64,000 nucleotides of DNA from Hygrocybe punicea. Taxonomy: Eukaryota > Basidiomycota > Agaricomycetes > Agaricales > Hygrophoraceae. The position numbers were made by a program, and so were the translations under genes. The number at the start of each line of letters is the position of its first letter. Position 1 is the stretch's first letter. The stretch lies in NCBI GenBank assembly GCA_963556145.1, contig OY744472.1, positions 2,170,001 through 2,234,000 of the forward strand. The letters are read 5' to 3'. Positions 21,806-34,770 of the stretch are shown in pieces. The notes under the pieces were generated by a model. The model searched no databases. It saw nothing but the letters and a program-made list of their open reading frames with translations, and had not been told where the DNA came from.

Positions 21806-24800
21806 ATGCCTCCATCGTCGCCTTCATCCCCTGTAAAAACTTCCACGCTTTCATACGCCGAACGAGTCAAGAAAGCACAAAACATCAGGTCCCCTAATTC
21901 GCTTCGACCTCCCGTTAGCGCCAGCCACCCCTCGACCACCATCGTCACAGGCACCCCCTCTAGTTCCGCCCCACCTGACTCTAATTCACTCCCTTCAACT
22001 GCTTTCGCTACCGCAAGTTCGTCCGCCCTTCAGAACGACCCTGAGAACGCTTCGTCAGCCTCCCTTCCAGACCACCCCGGTGTCATGGCCGTGAACGGTG
22101 ACCCTCACCGTGGCAGGGATTTGACATCGGCTGCCTTATCAATTGTTACCGCTCACTCAACTTCCCAGAAGCCCTCCGTCAATGTGTGGAGTGTGCGCAA
22201 GATGGCTCAAGCACAATCACAAGGCAAGACTCCACCCTCTCAAACCTCATCGCAAAACGTACCGCAGCCATCACCCACCAAAAACCCTCCTCAAACTAGC
22301 GTTCGACCGTCAGCCAATGACACAGACCTTCCTTCGGCACCTCAGCGGGCATCTGACTCACGCCCAAACGGCAATCACCGAGCCAATCCAAGAGTATCTA
22401 TCAACGGCGCTACGGAAGGAATGGCAAAGTCCGCAGACGATCCATTCGTCGTCCGCTTGTATGCACAACATTCTCGTGGTCCTCCACTCTCAACACTGCG
22501 GCCACCATCCATAGACGACACGGAGAGTTGGCCCGAGGTTGGAAAAGCGCCATCAAATGAGGCAAATTCTCACCAGGGAACACCTGTTGTCGAGTCACCG
22601 CGGGAGAAAAATGGTCAAGGCGAGGATGCCAAAGACAATGTTGTTGGGACCACGCCTAGAAAGAGTGCGTATCATCTCCGTTCTCTCTCTTGTTCTATCG
22701 CGCCCATTCTGCTTGTCGATGTTCTGTCACTGCTCCTCCCCGATGCCATTTTTCCCTTGTCACCCGAGGCATTTCAGTTTCACATACTGACTGAAGATGC
22801 GTCGCGTGCTTGACATTTGGCGCTTTATAAATACACAGATGAAAAAACGAAATGGGTTCCAATACCAGCTGAAGAACTTCAAGCCGCCGCCGATGCCCTC
22901 CGGGCCCCCAATCGACGGACACATTCTCGCAACCATTCACAACATAGCCACTCTGCGCATAAGCAGGGCGGGAATTCCCACAATAATCCATCTTCGGGAT
23001 CAGGTTCGGCTCAAGGTCAGAGTAGAACACACTCTGGCCGCAATTCGATGTCCCAGTCACAGGTTCAAAGCCGTGCAGGCAGTGTGCAATCCAGTCCACG
23101 GCATAATATTCGAGGCAGGCGGTTACCAAATGAGGAACCAGCTGGAGGCAGTGGCAATGGCGCAGCTGCTGTCGAGGTTCTTACCAGGTCTTCCCCACAA
23201 CCACTACAGGGTGATACCGGCCACAGCGGGTTATTAGGTCAGCCGACGGCCGCGTACGGACCTGGACTTCAGCAGACTGGGAGTGGTACTGCGTCTTACC
23301 CTAATATTACTGTGGCTGTGCAGTCATACCCGCAGCAGGATCAACGTCAACGCCTGGGTCACTCTCCGTTGCAGGGTCCATTCAATCTCCCGGGATCCGG
23401 CGAGTACTCTCCCCTCAACTCCGCACCACCGCCTATTGTTCAGCCTCCGCAGCCAGGCTATCCAGGTGCAGGCATGCCGCCGTATCCGATGTATCCGCCA
23501 TTTGGGAATTACGAACCCAGTCAGCTTTTAGTTATCTATGGGTCGGGACAGCATAGTCCATCGTATAGACCACCCTTGTCGCTATATCCTCAACAACCTG
23601 CCGAGCCGCAGCAGTCGTTTGCGCGCCCACCACCATCCGAGGAATCTGAAGCTGTCGCTGGTTTTAGTGGAGCTAGTGCACCTCCGGACCGAAGAAATCT
23701 CGAGGGCGCTGATGAGGTCCAGGAGAGACGTATGAGGTCGGTGGTGTTTGGTAGTATTGGCCTACCTGGTTCCAGTAAGGTTCCCAGCCCATCACCGCGC
23801 GTCGCCGATGAGGAGTATGAAAACGCTGCTACGGACAGCGAGGAAGTGAAAGCAGAGAAGACCTTTACGTCCTTCTCGATTGGCGTCGCTCCTGGAGAGC
23901 CCGGCCCGTCACGGGCACGATCTACTAAAGTGCGAAGACAAACGGCGACTGCAAGGGTCTTGTCGGATGTACCAAATCATAGTACGTGCACGGCAACCGA
24001 GGAGGCAAAAGAAGAGAAGGAAGATGCTCTGAAAGCTGAGAGGAGAGTTATAGACTTGACGGAGACAAGGTGGGCGTTTGGCACTATCAGGAGTCCCCCA
24101 ACGCACTACGACGAACTTGACGCGAATGAATCGCCACCGGCTGAGCCATACTCGTCGCCAAAGGCACCCCACATGCCATTGGTGGAACAACTGCTGCACG
24201 GACCCCCCGCACCGCTACTTCCGATCCCTCCACATCCCCTTGTCCAGACCAGCGTTTTGGGCTTACAGCCCATGGGATCTTTGGCTTCTCCAATCAACGG
24301 CCTGCCCATGGCAGCTCCTTTCCCAGTCCAGAGGACAGTGATTCCCTTGTTGGCGAGTGATGTAGTCGCTGGGGCTGGGGCCGGGAGCGAATGGGAAGTA
24401 CAGGACTATGGTTATGGGTTTGGGCATGGTGGGTATGTGCCTCCCATGTCTCGGGAGGAGAGGATCGCGAGAGATCGTGAGAGGGAGCGGGAGAGATTGG
24501 ACAGAGAGCGGGCGGATCTAGAGAGGGAGAGGGCAGACAGAGAGGCATTGAGGGATAGAGATTTTACTATTCGTCCGAGGCGCGGTTCGTATAGTGGTGG
24601 CTTTGGGGGATTTGAGCGAGGTGGCTTTGGAGGGAGGCGGGGAAGGGGCGGCGTCAACGGTGGATATGTTGGCGCACGGGGCTACAACACACGTGGTGGG
24701 CGTGGAGGGTACCAGCCGCAGCCGCAGCCGCGACAACCACCATTTACCATCACACCTCCACCACAGTTCCAGCCATTATCACCGCTTAGTGACCCTTCCA

Positions 24801-25484
24801 CAGCATATTATCTCCCACGGCAAAATTTGGCTACATACATCCCGACCGGATACGAATCTTACCAGCCACCTCCTCCACCAGTTCCTACGGCCCATGCCGG
24901 TGCACCTCCTGTACCTGTTCCATTGTCCACCCTATCATTCCCTTTGGACCCTGTACGAACGTTCCTTCTTGGCCAACTAGAGTATTATCTCAGTCCACAA
25001 AATATGGCTCAAGACTTTTTCCTTAGGCAAAGGGTGAGTGAGCCTCTGTCGCAACATCGTTCAAGTACATGTTTTCCCCCTTGATTGACATTTGTGTTGA
25101 TAATAGATGGACTCCAGAGGTTGGATTCCCATATCCCTCATCGCTTCTTTCAACCGGGTCAAGTTACTGACGATGGATCCGCAACTCGTGAGGGAAGTCT
25201 TGGTACTCTCGAAGATGGTTGAGGTGCAAGAGGATTGGGTACGCATGATCGGTTGGGAGCAGTTTGTGTTGCCTGATGCGGCGAGGAGTCCTGCGGAGGG
25301 GCCCTCATATGCACACCCTAATCACTTGTCGACTGGAGGAAACATTGAAGGACAGGTGCCGGATGCGGACGGCGAGGCGGAGGAATGCGAGGCGGAGGCT
25401 GAGGCTGAAGAGGAGGAGGAGGAGGAAGTGGAATTTGTCTTGGAGAGGCAGTCGTGGTCACCCGAACAACGACGGCGGGTCTAG
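21806..25484 (+). CDS. La-motif (LARP1/Slf1-like) RNA-binding protein
   Basis: Exons 21806-22664, 22839-25033 and 25107-25484 join in frame to 1144 codons (1143 residues). The N-terminus has LSYAERVKKAQN, then long Ser/Pro/Gln-rich disorder. Just after intron 1 comes WVPIPAEELQAAADA, a typical linker of fungal LARPs. An Arg/Glu helix (REERIARDRERERERLDRE) precedes an RGG-rich box (about residues 835-880). The La motif follows: FLLGQLEYYLSPQNMAQDFF, then DSRGWIPISLIASFNRVK and LVLSKMVEV, interrupted by the second intron. The C-terminus is strongly acidic. Relatives (yeast Slf1/Sro9, LARP1) bind mRNA and polysomes and tune translation of specific transcripts in the cytoplasm. La-domain identity is firm; the subgroup is inferred. 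Confidence 0.9.
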
Positions 25485-26021
25485 GACCCCAGCGCTCCCC
25501 GACCACACACTCTTGAACACCCTCTAACGTTTTGCGTGAATACAATATTTTCAACACTGGGCGAATCATTGAAGGTAGATGTCCAGTCCGAAATCGTGGT
25601 CACGGCATCCAGGACGATCGTTTACCAGTAGCAATTCCCGTTCCCCATTCCGCCCCCCCCCCCCAACCCTGTCTGCCAATGCTTTCTCGTTGTTCTCGTT
25701 CTTGCTGGGTTTTGTGTTCTTTCTTTTCTTCTCTCTTTCTCGCCCTTTTCAACATGTTCAACATGCTCTACAATCTACACGTTTCTCTGCATTTTCATCC
25801 ATGTTGAATCAATAGCTAATCCATACGAGAACCTTTTTTTTTGTCTCCTTCTCATTCCCAGACTTCCTTTCTTTCTCCTGCCACACATTCATTTGTACAT
25901 TGTAGCTTTCCTTCTTGTGGATTACATGTACACCGTTGTACATGCCTTCCTTGCACACACACCCCACGCCCCTTTTAGCACACAATTGCCTCCTTCCTCG
26001 AGTAGATTCATGATACATACA
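25485..26021. other. LARP gene 3' flank, no gene seen
   Basis: T- and C-rich sequence with no coding signal. It ends at a MITE with TA target duplication. Confidence 0.5.
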
Positions 26022-26023
26022 TA

Positions 26024-26394
26024 CAGTGTTCAATGGCTCCTTTGAATACTACCATTCCACCATAATAGAATTGATGTACTGATTTCTACTGCTAAAAGTG
26101 TTCTAATTCCTTCAGTGCATTAACTGAACCTATCTGGTTATTGATTTTTATTTAGAACCACCAATAAAATTAGAAACTGAATATTCACAAGGTAGAGAGA
26201 AATCTGATCACTCCTTTGAACACTAATGTTTTGATCATAAAACCTTCAAACATTAACAGATTTTTTTGAAAATTGGAATGAGAGGTCTTTAAATATATGA
26301 ACAACTTTTGGTCTACTCAGATTTGTTCAAGATAATTGGCTACTTGTGGCATTTTAGGTTAATTTCTTGTGTTCAAAGGAGACATTGAATACTG
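26024..26394. mobile_element. Tc1/mariner-like MITE (371 bp)
   Basis: The left end CAGTGTTCAATGGCTCC and the reverse complement of the right end, CAGTATTCAATGTCTCC, are inverted repeats of about 24 bp continuing into TTTGAA. Both sides are flanked by TA (26022-26023 and 26395-26396), as expected for Tc1/mariner insertion. There is no coding capacity. Confidence 0.65.
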
Positions 26395-26396
26395 TA

Positions 26397-27114
26397 TGTA
26401 CAAATGACATATTATCTCCATGAAAGATTGGCAGCAGATCTTGACATTGCTTCAAGGCTTTGAGGTGTTGTATTACTTCACCAAGTACTGGTCCACCAAT
26501 TCTTCCACAGAAGGTGCAGCGGCTGCATCAGCAAAACAGGGGGAAAGTGTTAGACCCTGGTGAAATTTGGCAATGATAAGTCTAGAATTTGAGGCCTCAC
26601 AAAGTAATGCAACACTTTGTATTACTCCTAGAATGTCTGGGATCCCATGGGGAAAGTGCTAAGATAGAGGTCATCCAAACTCAGCTAACTCAAACACTGC
26701 TCCAGAAAATGAACACAGCATAACACACTGACCTCTAATAAGAAATATGAAACCATAGATTTATTCCTGACATGTCATTCTATAATTCTATGGTTTCACT
26801 TTTCAAAATTACGGTCTCAATGTCCAACTCAACATCAAAAAACAATCTTTTTGGTAAATTGTTCCCTAAGACATTTACAAGTGATTTAACAATGAAAAAA
26901 AATGCATTGGAATATTGGCCATGTTCAGAATCTCCCGAAAGTGTTTCAAACTCCGCTTGGTGAGAGGGGATGAGGTGCATTGAGGATGGTGTGTGGTCAA
27001 AACAGGCCCAACTGACTCACCATTGGCCATTGGCTGAGAGACAGTTAGTAGACGATGGGCTCTATGTCCACCAACAGCTTCATGCACTTTCCGGAGGTAT
27101 TTGACAACCTACAA
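26397..27114. other. AT-rich intergenic, no gene seen
   Basis: No frame of interest. Short repeats of CTATGGTTTC-like words occur near 26750-26800. Confidence 0.4.
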
Positions 27115-27646
27115 TCAAACATTGGTCTCAACCTTGACATTGGCATTGGCATTGGCATCAGCATCATGGTGAGTCTGGTGTTGGTTGGTTGGATGAATGT
27201 TCACTGCCCAACCTGTGCCAATACAGATGTAAATGTAGTAGCAAATGCTGCTTCACCAATGCTAAGACTGATGCCAAGGCCAGTGCCAATGCTGATCCCA
27301 AGCTGATGTTCATGCTTGGGCTACTACTGCAGCTGCTGCTAATAACAATACTGACTCCAATGACATTGTGATAACCCCTCAGCATATATGTTCATTACAA
27401 TGGTAATGTTGACACTGATACCAATGCCGATGCTAGGGCCAAGGCCAATGCTGAGGTTGATGCCTATGCCCATTCTCATGTCATTACTGCCACTGTTGCT
27501 GATGTAAAAATCGCATCCAATACCTATGTATAACCCCACAACCATGACATTGATGAGATTGAAAATACCAACACCAATGCCAATGCTGATGCCAACACCG
27601 ATACCAATGCAAATGCCAATGCCAATGCCAATTGCAATGCTGATAC
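27115..27646. repeat. Hexamer-based minisatellite (left part)
   Basis: Degenerate TGCCAA/TGCTGA/TTGGCA hexamers run up to the left LTR of the large gypsy element and resume after it at 45361. The array is therefore the insertion target. One frame reads as alternating Asn-Ala-Asp residues, so a repetitive coding origin is possible. The last five bases, GATAC (27642-27646), are the target duplication. Confidence 0.7.
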
Positions 27647-28954
27647 TGTTATGATTTCTTAGCTAAACGTGCTTACTTTTTCCTTTTTCCTTCCCCTCTC
27701 CTCTTCCGCTATCATTAGTCATTCCTTTCACATATGCGCTGCCATTGCCCTCCGCTGTAGAGGGTCGACATCCCTCTGAGTCCGTATCCTCGATATATCA
27801 CGAATCCGGACGAACCCGATGCCTCTATCCAACTCGCATTCGAACCCGACGTAACCCGACGCAACCCGACGTGACGTGACGTGACGTGACCCGACGTGAC
27901 CGACATAACCCGACGTATGCCGCTTCGTCACAGCCGCTCTCAGACCAAATCCGGCAGCCTCAAACGCCTCGGAGTTCCAATTCCAGGAGATGGATCTCTT
28001 CGGACTCAATCCCCGACTTCGGATTTACTTTATTTATGCATCCCATCGTCCTTTCGGAGATATGTAGGACTTTCTAGATCTTTTCCTTGCATATTCGTTT
28101 TCCCCTCCATTTCCTGTCTTCGTTGCTTTGCAACCCCCCTTTCCACTTCCCCATTCCAGTGTTTCTTTGTAGTTTCTATCGGCCGAAGTAGACATGTCCG
28201 AAAGTAGCTACACACTCATGTACTATAAAAACGGTCCCCGACGACCGTACAAAATAACATACCCTTAGTCCCCGTTTCCCTTTAGTCAGAAGCACCTTTT
28301 AATCCCTTCAAATGCTCGTCCACGTAGATCCTTAGCCTTTTATAGTTCACTTCATCGTCTTTATCGTTGTTTCCGTATATTCGTTCATCGTTTCCGACCC
28401 GACCTGACCCGACCTGCCGTACCCGACATCGTCGGCATCGTCGGGTTCTTTACTATTTGTCCGTTTTCACTCCGTTCATCGCCGGCTTCGTCGTTATTAG
28501 TCCAGTTTTACACGGCGGCTTTACTTTTACTAACATTCCCTTCTTTTACTTCTATTCCCGACACTGAATTATCCAGTCACTTCTACGCTGACACCTTCTG
28601 GTTAGGATCTTTATATTATTTCTTTATATAGTTCCGAAGCCACCAAGAACCCGCATCTACACCGCTTAGTCGTATCATTCGACAAATGCTGTATGTTATC
28701 TCCTTTCCTATGCGTTTCATCCCTTTACACCATATGCTCTGGCGCATAGCCATGAACCCTTTCCTAGTAACATAGCCACTTCCTTGCGCTATATAAGTAG
28801 TCTACTTTCAGCCTGTACTGTAGACTTTAAATTTCGTATCACTTGCTACTCAATCGCTTCCTCTTATTCTAAGATTGACTGTCTTCAGAACCTAAGCCCT
28901 TCCCTCTAAACCGTCTTGTGAAGTAAAACCTTTGGCTTATTCTGTCGCATTACA
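27647..28954 (+). repeat. 5' LTR of the chromovirus (1308 bp)
   Basis: TG...CA ends. It contains (GACGT)n-like repeats near 27865-27900 and CCCGACC repeats near 28395-28430. The part from 28667 to 28954 plus the first 110 bp match the right LTR almost perfectly. Confidence 0.95.
28790..28797 (+). promoter_or_regulatory. TATA box of the chromovirus LTR
   Basis: TATATAAG lies 32 bp upstream of the A at 28822. Complementarity to the primer-binding site predicts that A as the first transcribed base. The right LTR has the same box at 45191. Confidence 0.75.
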
Positions 28955-28955
28955 G

Positions 28956-28966
28956 ATTTAAAGTCT
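28956..28966 (+). other. Self-priming primer-binding site
   Basis: ATTTAAAGTCT begins one base after the LTR. It is the exact reverse complement of AGACTTTAAAT at 28822-28832, where the transcript should start. This is the arrangement of Tf1/sushi elements, whose RNA 5' end folds back, is cleaved and primes minus-strand synthesis. No tRNA-like TGG start is present. Confidence 0.8.
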
Positions 28967-29168
28967 CCTTCACCTCTGCTCGCCCAACATACCTCCTCGC
29001 ACTCGATCCCAATCCGCTGCTACGTCCGCAGGCTTTGGCTCTTCCTCTCCTCGCTTTCCAGATCCTCTTCCATCCACTTCTCGCTTCCAACCTTTTCGGA
29101 GACAACCACCGCCACCTCCACCTTCACCTCCTTCCCCATTAACCCCACCTCCCCCGTCTCCACCACCT

Positions 29169-30284
29169 ATGGCTGATCTCCAAGCACAACTTCAACAACT
29201 ACTCCATCGCGTCAATACTCTCGACAATGACCTTGCAACCGCTAATGCCGAAATTGCTGCTCTTCATGCTGCTGCTGTTCCTCCTCCTCCTCCTCCTCCT
29301 CCACCTCCGGCTGCCCCTACTGTGAAAATCGCGAAACCAGATGATTTCGATGGTAAACCCGAGAACGTTGAAAAGTTCCTTCACCAATGTGGTGTCTTCC
29401 TTCGTGCACAAGCATACACGGACGAACAAAAGGTTCTTTTGGGTTTATCATACATGAAGTCTGGTAGTGCTCTACCTTGGGCCGAAAACAAGGTTCAGAG
29501 TCCCGCTTTCGCCGCCTACACTTGGGCAAACTTCGAAGCAGATATTCGTTCCGCCTTTGGAGATGTTGATCGAGAAGCAACGGCTTGCTTGAAGATCAAA
29601 GAGGTTAAACAAGGCAAGGCTACCGTCAATGAATATATCGTTCATTTTGAAGAATACGAGACGCTCACTGGCTTTAACGATCAAGCCCTCATTGGATGTT
29701 TTAAAGATGGATTAAATCAAGCGATTATTTCAAAAGTATTCGCCCTCGCAAATATGCCTACCACTCTTCGAGAATGGAAACAATACGCTAGTCGATTTGA
29801 TCGACAATATCGCGAATATCTCACAACCATTTCTCCTTCCTCGAAATCTACTGGTAAAAAGAAGGAAACTCCTAAAGCTTCCGCCTCTCCCTCTACTGCT
29901 TCAAAAACCCATAATCCCACTACTTCGTCTTCGACTTCTACATGCATTAAATCGGAACCGGTTGACCCTGTTATTGCCGCACAGAGGAAAGCTGCGGGAC
30001 AATGTATTGTTTGTGGCTCAAAGGAACATTGGGCTAACAATTGTCCTACTCGTACCTCTTCCTCCACCACTACTTCATCGTCGCGCAACAACAACCGCTC
30101 CTCTCGTGGTCGAGGCAAGCGTTCTCACAATATTCGAGCAGTAACCAGGGATGGAGAACAAGGAACTTCGGGAACTTCTTCGGCAAAGGACAAGGACGAT
30201 ATCTATGTCACATCGGGTGTGTCTAACATGAGCTCTGCAGAAAAGACGGCCCTCTCTAACAAACTTGTACATGAGGGATATTAG
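29169..30284 (+). CDS. gag: Gag protein of the chromovirus
   Basis: The ORF is intact, 371 residues. It has an N-terminal coiled-coil-like helix (LQAQLQQLLHRVNTLDNDLA), a proline tract, then the retrotransposon Gag core (KPDDFDGKPENVEKFLHQC ... FEADIRSAFGDVDREATACL). The C-terminal CCHC zinc knuckle is CIVCGSKEHWANNC (C-X2-C-X4-H-X4-C), followed by a Ser/Arg-rich tail. It would form the virus-like particle shell and bind the element RNA. pol follows in the -1 frame, overlapping the gag stop (open from at least 30281), so a -1 frameshift or re-initiation would be needed. No lesion is seen in gag. Confidence 0.92.
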   Translation: MADLQAQLQQLLHRVNTLDNDLATANAEIAALHAAAVPPPPPPPPPPAAPTVKIAKPDDFDGKPENVEKFLHQCGVFLRAQAYTDEQKVLLGLSYMKSGSALPWAENKVQSPAFAAYTWANFEADIRSAFGDVDREATACLKIKEVKQGKATVNEYIVHFEEYETLTGFNDQALIGCFKDGLNQAIISKVFALANMPTTLREWKQYASRFDRQYREYLTTISPSSKSTGKKKETPKASASPSTASKTHNPTTSSSTSTCIKSEPVDPVIAAQRKAAGQCIVCGSKEHWANNCPTRTSSSTTTSSSRNNNRSSRGRGKRSHNIRAVTRDGEQGTSGTSSAKDKDDIYVTSGVSNMSSAEKTALSNKLVHEGY

Positions 30285-33277
30285 ATATTTCAGATTCAGA
30301 TTCTTCACCTACCCTGGATCTTTGTAAACATAACGACGAACAATTCCATCACTGCCTTGGTTCTCTACGCTCTTCCAACAAAACGTTAATTGTCAATCTA
30401 TGGCTTGAAGCCACTGATACTAGAGAACGATTCCCTGTTCGCGTTTTAATCGATACTGGCGCTTCTGGCTGTTTCATCAACCGCCATTTCGTGGAAAACA
30501 ACTCCCTTTCCTTCTCGTATTTGGAAGAACCAATACCCGTACGTAATATCAATAGGACGCCTAACCGAGATGGACCTATTGATAAATCCTGCGACGTCAT
30601 TCTTTACACGCCACCATCTTACCATGAACGCCTTACGCTTGAGATTTCCTCGTTAGGCGATTTCGACGTCATTCTCGGCTTTCCTTGGATTCGAAAACAC
30701 AATCCATACACCGGTGTTATAGAGAAAACCCTTGAAATCTTTCAAACTGGAATTCCCTCGACATCCCTGACCGTGGATTCAATGTATGAAAACAGGATCG
30801 ACTCGCAATCGGATCCTTATGAAGAATATATTGCTTCACTCGATCTCGCCTCCGATTCGAATTACTTTTCCTTTTCCCGAGATCAAATTCTACAAACAAT
30901 TAACGGCATTTCCCTCGGAGATACCTCTCGTCCTACTACTGTTGAAGAAGATATGAAGGCGTTTATACCAGAGAAGTATTGGAATTATTCGGATGTTTTT
31001 CTCAAACAACATTTCGACCAACTTCCTCCCCATTCCGAATTCGATCACGCCATCAACCTTAAAGATTCCTTCAAACCCCAACAGGGCAAGTTATATTCGT
31101 TATCTCCCTGAGAGCAAGTCGAACTCGATAAATTCTTGGACGAAAATCTTTCGACAGGACATATTCGCCCCTCGAAATCCCCCCAAGCTGCCCCCTTTTT
31201 CTTTGTGAACAAAGGTGAAGAAATTAACGCTTTAGGTTCAGATCCTGGACTCCGTCCCGTTCAGGATTATCGATATCTTAATGCCCACACCATTCGCGAT
31301 CGTTATCCTCCTCCACTTCTTTCCGAAATCCTCCAACAACCAAAATTCCAAACAGCGAAACATTTTACCGTTATAGATATTCGCTGGGGATACAATAATA
31401 TTCGGATTAAGGAAGAAGATGTATGGAAGGCTGCCTTTATCACGAATCGTGGTCTCTTTGAACCTACCGTTATGTTCTTTGGACTCTGCAATGCCCCCGC
31501 CACCTTTCAACGAATGATGAATATTCGCTTTCATGACGTTCTCACCTCTGGATGTGTGTTCATTTACATGGACAACATTATTATCCTCGGAGATACCCAT
31601 GAAGAACTCGAAACGAATACTCGCCGCGTACTCGACATCATGCGCAAGAATAATCTCTCTTGCAAACCCGTCAAATGTCAATTTGAAAAAGACTCCGTTA
31701 AGTATCTTGGTCAAATTATCTCTCATGGCGAAATCGCTATTAATCCCGCCAAGATACGTTCTATTTCTGATTGGCCCATTCCTAAACGCGTTCGAGATGT
31801 TCAATCATTCCTTGGCACCATGAACTTTTGGCACAGATTCATCAAAGATTTCTCTTCTATCGCCCGACCTCTTCACAATCTTACAAGAAAGGATAATAAA
31901 TTCGCTTGGACTTCCAACTGTCAATTCACATTCGATTCCCTTAAAAAATCCATTACTTCCGAACCCATCCTTAAAGCTCCCCGACTCGATCTTCCTTATA
32001 TCCTTGAAACCGACTCCTCCGGCTTCGCTATCGGTGCTGTCCTTATGCAAAAACATGATGATAAGCTTCATCCTATTGGTTATTATTCCGCTTCACTATC
32101 TCCTGCAGAACGAAACTATTCGACTCCCGATCAAGAACTTCTGGCTATCATTAAATCGCTATCACACTGGCGTCATCTACTCGAAGGAGCTAATCATACC
32201 ATTGTTATTAGATCCGACAATCAAGCCCTCAAATACTTCATGACAAATTGTTCCCTCTCTCGTCGCCAAGCTAGATGGTCCGAATTTCTCAGTCGCTTCG
32301 ATTTCTGTATAGAACATATCCCTGGAACAGGTAACCGTGCTGATGGCTTATCTCGCCGCCCCGATTATTTCCCTGAAGGTCCCGATAACTTGGATAGAGC
32401 TCTGCTTTCGGAATCTCACTTCATCAATGCGATCATTAATTTATCCTCTCCTAGATTCCTTAATCGACTTCGCTTCCCAACCCCATTGCCACCTTACATC
32501 TCATCAAAAATCTCCGATTCCTCTTCCCGATGGTCCCTCATAGATGGATTGGTCCGCGATGCTAGAGAACGTATAGTTGTGCCCGAGGTTGTTTCTCTGC
32601 GCACCGAGATTATTCGTTCAGCTCATTCACCACCTCATGCTGGGCATCCTGGAATAGATAAGACATGCGACCTTGTCTCTCGCGATTATGTCTGGGAATC
32701 ACTTCATCGAGATGTTTCAAATTTTATTGCCTCCTGTCCTGATTGTCAACGTACTAAGATTCTACGTTCACGCCCTACAGGACTATTACACCCTCTTCCT
32801 CCTGCTTCCGCAGCATGGGAAGAAATCACTGCGGACTTTATAACGCAGTTACCACTTTCTTTTGGATTCGATGCAATCTTTGTCGTTGTTGATCGCTTTA
32901 CGAAACGTGCTCATTTCATTCCTACAACTTCGGCGCTCTCCGCTGAAGGTGCTGCACGACTCTTTCGAGATCACATCTGGAAATCGCACGGGTGGCCTAA
33001 AAAGATCATTTCTGATCGTGGAACGCAATTCGCAGCAAAATTCACTGCTGAACTCAACAAACTTCTTGGAATAGATACGGCTTTATCCACTGCCTATCAT
33101 CCTCAAACCGATGGACAAACGGAACACACTAATCAAGAACTGGAACAGTATCTCTGGCTCTATACCAACTTTATGCAATCCGATTGGTCCGAATGGTTAT
33201 CACAGGCTGAGTTCTCTTATAACAACCGCTTGCATTCTTCCACCGGCTTCTCCCCTTTTTATTTAGAATATGGCCGC
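30281..33277 (+). pseudogene. pol: Chromovirus pol, first part: protease, reverse transcriptase, RNase H, integrase core (defective)
   Basis: The aspartic protease motif LIDTGASGCF lies near 30450. Next come RT (RPVQDYRYLN, RWGYNNIRIK, FGLCNAPATF), RNase H (ETDSSGFAIGAVL; RSDNQALKYF), an integrase zinc finger (H-X-H/C-X2-C ending SCPDCQRTK), and the rve core with ADF, SDRGTQF and the final Glu in DGQTEHTNQELE. Lesions seen directly: an in-frame TGA at 31109-31111 between protease and RT, and YMDN at 31565-31576 where YXDD is expected, losing a catalytic aspartate. Both fit single CpG transitions. The frame is then cut at 33277 by the nested LTR element and resumes at 43172. Confidence 0.93.
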
Positions 33278-34683
33278 TGTTATGTGAATGTTTGTTTCAC
33301 CAAGAATTACCGGAGTTGACTTTGTTCAGGTACCTTCTTGTTGTTCGTGGGTTTTTAATATCTAAATAACCTATCAGGAAGGGGTTTGTGGGTATATGTA
33401 CTATATGAATCAATAGAATGTAATAGTGAGGTCTCTTCAATTAAGAATTGAGACTTTGAGTAGGTATGAATAGCAATTGAGTGTGTGATGTACTGAAAAT
33501 ACTAATATTCACTACTGGAATATAAAAATATGAACTAATAAATACTGATAACAATATTCACCAGTTAAATATGGACAGTTCTGGCTACAGGGCCTATTCA
33601 ATCAAGAGTATCTCTGGGTATTATAATATCTGACTTAAATCCGAAGCTTCAAACGCACATTGGCTACTAGTTCAGGGATATCTTTAATACCTTTTGAATA
33701 CTCTGTTTTGTTTAGGATGAAACCTTAACCTTAGAAGTGTATCTGTTTAAGATAAAACCTTAACCTTAGAAATGTATCTAGCTGACTAATGCTGACTAAT
33801 GAATTGATTGGACTGAGTGAACTGGGTGAATTCTCCTTGATGACAAGGGGAACTCAGAGAATGATAGAATAAGAGTGAACTAGACTGGATTGCAAGCACT
33901 AGCTACTACAATGAGTAACTACTAGTACTAAGAGAATGGGGGATCACACTGTGTGAACCCAACTGAGAGTGACTACTGAGTGGTGAGGGGGGAAATCCTA
34001 CTGACTACTGGAATTTGGGGGCCCTATTTATACTGTTGGAGAACAATGGGGGACTGAGAACAATGGGAAAGTGAGAACAATAGGACTGAGTCATGAGAAC
34101 AATGGATGGCATCAAAGAGGCTGTGAACAATGGGCTCTATCTCCATTTGGACTGTTTAGAACAATAGACTGCTCAGAACAATAGACCATTGTCTTTATGT
34201 AAGCAGAATATCACAATCACTCTCTGATGCATCCTATCTTATCATTATCTTATCATCCTCTTGTTCACATCTTATCTAATCATTTCCCATTATCTAGCTG
34301 AGCCGCTTTTGATCAATACAAGTAAACAAGATTTGTAATCAATCCACTACTGCTAATATAGGTAACAATGCTAGTTGGGCTTGTCTCCTTGCACGCGCAA
34401 TACAGAGAAATATATAATAAATACTAATGAGTGGGGGATGTGCCTCTGTGCACCATACATAAATGGCTAGGTCTGGGCATTACTAGTGAAGCCATAATAA
34501 ATGATATAAAGGTAAGCATATATGCTATTTGTGTCTGTTCACTAGCATGCGTAATGTGGAAAGGCATAGAATGGGTACTAATGAGTGTAGGTGTGCATCC
34601 ATAGTGTTGCACTTAAATATCTAAGTCCGTGGTCCGATGGTAAACCCATGACATTACACCCAAAAACACTTGGGGTCATGACA
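33278..34683 (-). repeat. LTR of nested element (3' LTR in element sense)
   Basis: No difference from the 41762-43167 copy was noticed over the stretches compared, which suggests a recent insertion. It has internal GAGAACAATGG/GAACAATAG repeats (about 34040-34190), a duplicated AACCTTAACCTTAGAA block, and a minus-strand TATAAATAG box at 34024-34032. Confidence 0.95.
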
Positions 34684-34770
34684 TCCGCACAACACAATTA
34701 AATCAACTGTCCCCAGTTGAAACCAAAAGAAAACAACTTTTTAATCTGAGAAGAAGCTTTTACATTATTA

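Noticed and set aside
30281..30290. gag-pol joined by stop-codon readthrough
   Set aside because: The pol frame is offset by -1 relative to gag, so readthrough of the gag stop would not enter pol.
31238..31804. Minus-strand ORF opposite reverse transcriptase
   Set aside because: Antisense shadow of pol, which has clear RT motifs.
34424..34612. Identical 62-codon ORFs in both LTRs (also 42908-43096)
   Set aside because: Identity comes from the LTR duplication; there is no protein-like composition or start context.
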